Assembly: GCA_034408745.1 (NCBI GenBank)
Contig: JAWXCM010000142.1
Span: forward strand, 1-8,462
DNA length: 8,462 bases
Direction of reading: 5' to 3'
Origin: JAWXCM01 sp034408745
Lineage (GTDB): Bacteria; Acidobacteriota; Terriglobia; Bryobacterales; Bryobacteraceae
The number at the start of each line of letters is the position of its first letter. Within the stretch, counting starts at the first letter, position 1. Of this stretch, positions 5,616-8,462 are shown piece after piece. The position numbers were made by a program, and so were the translations under genes. The notes under the pieces were generated by a model. It searched no databases. It was not told the origin of the DNA and worked only from the letters and a program-made list of their open reading frames with translations.

Positions 5616-5721
5616 CTTTAGTTCAACGCATAAGTCTCCTTCGGCCTGCGGCAGGCAGATCCGCGGGCAGGCAGGGTGGTATCCGAACCGCAGGTGTAAG
5701 GAAACGCGGATTGAACTAAAG
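5616..5721. repeat. 106-bp element with 11-bp terminal inverted repeats
   Basis: CTTTAGTTCAA at 5616-5626 and its exact complement TTGAACTAAAG at 5711-5721. Inward, similarity continues loosely: TCTCCTT plus CCTGCGG on the left against TTTCCTT plus CCTGCGG on the right when read from the other strand. The interior carries a small palindrome GCCTGCGGCAGGC (5644-5656) and a direct repeat GGCAGGCAG (5650-5658, 5666-5674). No obvious target duplication flanks it. It directly abuts the recombinase remnant. It could be a MITE-like element, a recombination site, or a large structured RNA; no protein is encoded. Confidence 0.6.
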
Positions 5722-5777
5722 CGCTCGACGTGAAATACGTGAGGCGCGATTCCTTGTTTCGACGAACTCTCATGCCG

Positions 5778-5960
5778 CTATTTCAGCAGCGAGAGAGCCT
5801 GAAGCGTTGTTTGATCGAGCATCCCAGGACTCAGTCGCTGAGTATCCCAGAGGACGTGCCGGGCGGCTAATCTAAGCTGCCTCTCGATTGGTGGTGAGAA
5901 CGTTGGCGACGGCAACACAAAGCTCTCCTGGATGTCTGAAGCTAGCGGGAGTTTACTACG
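5778..5960 (-). pseudogene. possible C-terminal coding fragment, unrecognised
   Basis: The minus frame ends ...PPIERQLRLAARHVLWDTQR then LSPGMLDQTTLQALSLLK and a stop at 5778. The sequence has the residue mix of an amphipathic helical protein end, unlike most antisense shadows here. No family is recognised. The frame is open further upstream to 6140 but there it overlaps the better-supported fragment ending at 5989, so the real part, if any, is probably confined below about 5960. No start codon or ribosome-binding site belongs to it. The flanking 5722-5777 shows nothing. Treat as weak. Confidence 0.25.
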
Positions 5961-5988
5961 AGGGGAGCCGTTAAGGTGCGTAAGGCGC

Positions 5989-6296
5989 TTAAAACAAGGC
6001 AATTGGCAGTTCTTCACGCGTATATACGGAAATAAATAGGGGTATTGGCGGCGGTAGCTGCGGTAAATTGACCACGACAGTTGCTGGCGATTCATGGTAT
6101 ATACGCAATGATGGCTTCGCTGCAGGCTTACCGGTCTCACGGTATTCAGTAACTATCGCATCGTCGAATCCTTTCGTAACGAGGGCAAGCCGTCCATCCG
6201 CGTACCACGCATCACCCAGGCGATTTGTTCAGGATGTTCGGCAAAGATTCCGGACAGCCATTGTGCTCCATCCTGCTTCCGTATAAGCAGAAAGGC
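5989..6296 (-). pseudogene. C-terminal fragment of an unrecognised protein, one-base frameshift, fused to an MFS N-terminus
   Basis: Reading from 6296 down, the frame shared with the MFS fragment gives AFLLIRKQDGAQWLSGIFAE then HPEQIAW. From about 6217 coding quality moves to the neighbouring frame: GDAWYADGRLALVTKGFDDA, IVTEYRETGKPAAKPSLRIY, HESPATVVVNLPQLPPPIPL, FISVYTREELPIALF, with TAA at 5989-5991. Restoring one G to the GGG run at 6215-6217 (plus strand CCC) joins them as EQIAWGDAWYADG. In the uncorrected frame the ORF runs to a stop at 6153. The composition (acidic, balanced, beta-strand-like end) looks like a real soluble domain, but I do not recognise the family. It is clearly not an MFS segment: it has no membrane helices. 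Confidence 0.55.
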
Positions 6297-6674
6297 GCCT
6301 TCCATTCCGCGGCTCAAGAAGAAGACCGCCGCGCGACCCGACATGCCAAACAATTGCGTGGCGACCGCGCCGAGCAGCGCACCACCCGTCAACAGCCATC
6401 GCGGCGCAACGGCGTCGGAAAGAATCCCCATCGGCAACGCGGCGAGCAGTTCCGCGCCGAAGGAAATGGCTCCGACCAACCCGACTAAAGAAGCAGCTAC
6501 GCTTGCGCCATGTGCAGCCGCATTTGCCAGGTACAGCCCCACCAGGACGCCACCGGCTCCGCCCGCGACGCGTAGGAGTCCGTTGGCGACGAGCAGAACC
6601 GCGAGGGGCAAAGCGTCATATGCCGAGCTGGCTACGGTCTTGTCTGGATACGGGGTTTTATCCGGTTGTGGCAT
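6297..6674 (-). pseudogene. MFS transporter, N-terminal fragment (first three or so membrane helices)
   Basis: About 126 residues from an ATG at 6672-6674. The first 20 residues are polar (MPQPDKTPYPDKTVASSAYD), then helices roughly at 22-52 (LPLAVLLVANGLLRVAGGAG onward), 57-80 (ASLVGLVGAISFGAELLAAL) and 94-120. Between helices 2 and 3 lies PMGILSDAVAPRWLLTGG, the G-x-L-S-D-x-x-x-x-R loop (motif A) of the major facilitator superfamily. This is an inner-membrane secondary transporter; the substrate cannot be told. A normal MFS protein has 12 helices and about 400 residues; here the frame passes after SRGMEG into an unrelated soluble sequence, so some nine helices are lost. The gene diverges from the DUF3179 gene across 147 bases. 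The start is plausible but has no strong ribosome-binding site, and the family could begin at a later residue. Confidence 0.75.
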
Positions 6675-6821
6675 TCACAAGACTTTGATCCATTGTAGTG
6701 GTGGCCCGTTTGCGCGGCGAAACTACATCTATCCTTCGCGGCAACCGCACAGAAAGTCACGCAGGAGTAGAAATTGTTCCGCCGACCCGTAACTTCGCGC
6801 CGGCTGCGGTAGAAGTAAATC
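6675..6821. promoter_or_regulatory. divergent intergenic region between MFS remnant and DUF3179 gene
   Basis: 147 bases between two start codons facing away from each other, so promoters for both directions must lie here if the genes are expressed. I cannot pick a convincing -35/-10 pair. Upstream of the DUF3179 start only a weak AGAAG (6811-6815) serves as ribosome-binding site. Confidence 0.35.
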
Positions 6822-7934
6822 ATGATGATCGCTCGGCTCGCCTTTACATTGACCCTCTTCAGCATTTTCGCTGTCGGCCAGCCCACGGCGAACTGGCGCA
6901 CGGACCTGTCGAAGCGATCTATTGAGCTCTCTGAACTGAAATTTGGGGGGCCGGGAAAAGACGGCATTCCCGCGCTTTCCCACCCGAAGTTCGAGCCGAT
7001 TGCCGGTGCGAACAAGTGGCTCGACCCGAAGGAGCCGGTGATTGTAGTTGGCGGCCCCAGCGACGTGCGCGTATACCCGGTCCAGATTCTGATTTGGCAT
7101 GAACTGGTGAACGACGAGATCGGTGGCGTGCCGATTCTGGTGAGCTATTGCCCACTGTGCAACAGCACAATCGTCTTCGACCGGCGGATCGATGGCAAGC
7201 CAGTCCAGTTTGGCGTCTCGGGCATGTTGCGCGAAAGCGACATGGTGATGTTCGATCGGAAAACGGAATCGCTCTGGCAGCAGATCACCGGAGAAGCCAT
7301 CGTGGGAACCCACACCGGCAAGCGACTTCCAATGATCCCAAGCCAGACAGTTACATTCGAGACGGTCGCGAAACAGTACCCTGAGGCCAGGGTGCTTAGT
7401 CGCAATACGGGCCATTCGCGACAGTATGGCAGGAATCCATACGTCGGTTACGAATTTGGGAATCAACTTATGTTTCCGGTGCGAACGCCTTCTTTGCGCG
7501 GTGTCAAGCTACTGGAGCGCGTTGTAGCGCTGAATGGGACTGCGGCATCGCGCGCCTACCCATTCTCAGCGCTACGGAAGGTGCCGATCGTCGAAGGTGA
7601 GTATGAGGGTGCACGCTACGTGGTTTTCTACTCTGAGAGAGGCAAGTCTGCCCTCGACGCCGAGCGCCTGGCCGAGTCACGCGATGTAGGAGCCGTAGGA
7701 GTGTTTGTGCCGGAGAACGAGGGAATGGCCCTCAGCTTCAGAGAGCGCGAGGGCGGATTCATCGACGATCAAACCGGAAGCACTTGGAACTTATTGGGAG
7801 TAGCGACCGCCGGCCCATTGGCGGGCAAGCAACTGAAGCCCTTTCCGCACACGGTGTCGTTTGCATTTGCCTGGTTGGTGTTCCGCCCCGACACGGAGAT
7901 CATCCGGCCATCGCCAAACCTCAAGCGAAAGTAG
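6822..7934 (+). CDS. DUF3179 domain-containing exported protein, intact
   Basis: A 370-residue protein, full length for the family and the best-preserved gene in the window. Residues 1-19 (MMIARLAFTLTLFSIFAVG) form a signal peptide, so it is probably exported. Family hallmarks in order: DGIPALSHPKFEP (47-59), WLDPKEPVIVV (66-76) and VYPVQILIWHELVNDEIGGV (84-103). Next comes VSYCPLCNSTIVFDR (107-121) with the C-x-x-C pair at 110/113, then FGVSGMLRESDMVMFDRKTE (130-149) and SLWQQITGEAIVG. The ending FAFAWLVFRPDTEI (348-361) closes the domain. The C-x-x-C and pattern of conserved Trp/His suggest a redox or metal-binding role, but the biochemical function of DUF3179 is not established. Start: two adjacent ATGs (6822, 6825); the first is used here. 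It lies 23 bases upstream of a carboxymuconolactone-decarboxylase-like gene on the same strand, so co-transcription is likely. Confidence 0.9.
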   Translation: MMIARLAFTLTLFSIFAVGQPTANWRTDLSKRSIELSELKFGGPGKDGIPALSHPKFEPIAGANKWLDPKEPVIVVGGPSDVRVYPVQILIWHELVNDEIGGVPILVSYCPLCNSTIVFDRRIDGKPVQFGVSGMLRESDMVMFDRKTESLWQQITGEAIVGTHTGKRLPMIPSQTVTFETVAKQYPEARVLSRNTGHSRQYGRNPYVGYEFGNQLMFPVRTPSLRGVKLLERVVALNGTAASRAYPFSALRKVPIVEGEYEGARYVVFYSERGKSALDAERLAESRDVGAVGVFVPENEGMALSFREREGGFIDDQTGSTWNLLGVATAGPLAGKQLKPFPHTVSFAFAWLVFRPDTEIIRPSPNLKRK

Positions 7935-7957
7935 TCTCGAAGAAAGAGAAGTGTCCC

Positions 7958-8363
7958 GTGCCGTTTCCGCCGTCGATTGCACACGAGGACAAGGTTCCGC
8001 ACGTACTGGCCAAGTTCAATGCGATGCGCTCGCGAGCTGAGCGGCCCCTCATTGACTTTCATCAAGCACTGCTGCGCGGCGAGTCGCCTTTTACAGTGCA
8101 GGAACGCGAACTCATGGCCGCTTTCGTTCCGGCGTCAATGGGTGCCGCTGCTGCCATGGGGCTCACGCCTCGGTGGCCAGGCTGTTCGGTGTGTCGGAAC
8201 CGGTGATTCGAGGATTGCTCGACGGCGTGGCGCCATTCCTGGCAGTGGGCTTCAACGAGCATCAATTGCTCGGTGTCATTCTCGCCATCGGGGTGAAGAT
8301 CCTGAGCAACTACTCCAACCACGTGTTCCACACGCCGGTGGGCGCCGCGTTCGCCGCGTTTGC
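7958..8363 (+). pseudogene. carboxymuconolactone decarboxylase/AhpD-like protein, frameshifted
   Basis: A GTG at 7958 with AGAGAAG seven bases upstream starts MPFPPSIAHEDKVPHVLAKF, RPLIDFHQALLRGESPFTVQ, ERELMAAFV. The next expected segment appears in another frame: SGVNGCRCCHGAHASVARLF, GVSEPVIRGLLDG and GFNEHQLLGVILAIGVKILS, NYSNHVFHTPVGAAFAAFA. The C-x-x-C-H (CRCCH) is the redox/peroxidatic motif of the carboxymuconolactone decarboxylase family, whose AhpD-like members reduce peroxides or act as peroxidase-related enzymes. Restoring one T in CGTTCC at 8126-8130 would mend the frame. A stretch of about 30 residues usually found between the VIRGLL helix and the GFNEHQLL helix also seems missing, so there may be an internal deletion as well. 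The frame remains open past 8363, where a perfect palindrome begins. It sits directly after the DUF3179 gene. The family call is fairly secure, the exact subfamily is not. Confidence 0.7.
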
Positions 8364-8387
8364 CTGTCCGAAGCCGGCTTCGGACAG
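8364..8387. repeat. perfect 24-bp palindrome
   Basis: Half-site CTGTCCGAAGCC followed immediately by its exact complement, with no loop. It lies at the point where the carboxymuconolactone-decarboxylase-like reading frame loses family similarity. It could be a hairpin or terminator stem (no T-run follows), a dimeric operator, or an interspersed palindromic repeat. Confidence 0.85.
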
Positions 8388-8407
8388 CTGCGCCACCACG
8401 GGGGTCG

Positions 8408-8462
8408 TATGCCACTCGCAGAGATCAAAGGTGTGGTCGAATATCTTTCGTCCGGACAGAAG
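8408..8462 (+). CDS. possible partial gene running off the right edge
   Basis: From an ATG at 8408 the frame gives MPLAEIKGVVEYLSSGQK to the window end. The same frame is open upstream through the palindrome (GQLRHHGGRMPLAEIKG). The wording G-x-M-P...EIK..V.YL faintly recalls the C-terminal helix of class I c-type cytochromes, in which case this would be the tail of a broken gene rather than a start. Too short to decide; no ribosome-binding site is evident. Confidence 0.25.

Noticed and set aside
5626..5637. A start-stop minigene (ATG CGT TGA on the minus strand) after AAGGAG
   Set aside because: It looks like a regulatory minigene, but it lies inside the inverted-repeat element beside a broken recombinase and has no intact gene downstream.
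5641..5680. Possible CRISPR-like short direct repeats (GGCAGGCAG twice)
   Set aside because: Only two 9-bp copies with a 7-bp spacer inside an inverted-repeat element; no array.
5670..5721. tRNA-like T-arm wording (GGTTCGGATACC on the minus strand)
   Set aside because: No acceptor, D or anticodon stems can be arranged around it.
6729..7466. Minus-strand ORF of 245 codons
   Set aside because: Antisense to the intact DUF3179 gene, with no motifs of its own.
8062..8415. Minus-strand ORF of 117 codons
   Set aside because: Antisense to the carboxymuconolactone-decarboxylase-like gene, whose C-x-x-C-H motif is on the plus strand.

Overview
The window looks like a moderately GC-rich soil or sediment bacterium of the phylum Acidobacteriota, most likely near Bryobacterales/Solibacter. 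This is inferred from gene content: an Oar-like TonB-dependent receptor with many beta-strand repeats, a DUF1501 protein, a secreted CE15-like esterase, a DUF3526 ABC permease and a DUF3179 protein. No rRNA, tRNA or other taxonomic marker is present, so the assignment is tentative.

Layout. Positions 1-548 (minus) hold a composite of a CE15-like esterase start (signal peptide, then a frame change) joined to the C-terminal side of a DUF1501 gene. Positions 549-2728 (minus) hold a compact phage DNA-packaging cassette: a proline-rich small protein, the ATPase half of a large terminase, and the nuclease half as a separate ORF, followed by an overlapping start codon for a gene that is cut off after about 23 codons. 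Between the two terminase halves lie two tandem hairpins bracketed by a perfect 14-bp direct repeat. Positions 2729-3176 have no convincing gene but hold a sequence resembling an IS21-family end. Positions 3177-4425 (minus) are the middle of a TonB-dependent receptor, cut at both ends. Positions 4422-5252 (plus) are the C-terminal part of a DUF3526 ABC permease, meeting the receptor head to head at their missing 5' parts. Positions 5270-5615 (minus) are the catalytic C-terminal part of a tyrosine recombinase, with a frameshift. A 106-bp element with 11-bp terminal inverted repeats follows at 5616-5721. Positions 5989-6674 (minus) are an in-frame fusion of an MFS transporter N-terminus to the end of an unrelated, frameshifted protein. 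Positions 6822-7934 (plus) are an intact DUF3179 gene, followed by a frameshifted carboxymuconolactone-decarboxylase-like gene, a perfect 24-bp palindrome, and the beginning of a possible further gene.

The genes do not form one pathway. The shared theme is breakage: only the terminase cassette and the DUF3179 gene read as whole genes, while about eight other genes are truncated, fused or frameshifted. Two of the frameshifts fit the loss of one base in a short homopolymer, which could be real decay or sequencing error. The large joins could be IS- or recombinase-driven rearrangement or assembly chimeras. I do not see a clear new defence or biosynthetic system. The most distinctive signals are the split terminase with its repeated GGAGCAAACCC motif (four copies on the minus strand) and the 106-bp inverted-repeat element beside the recombinase remnant.
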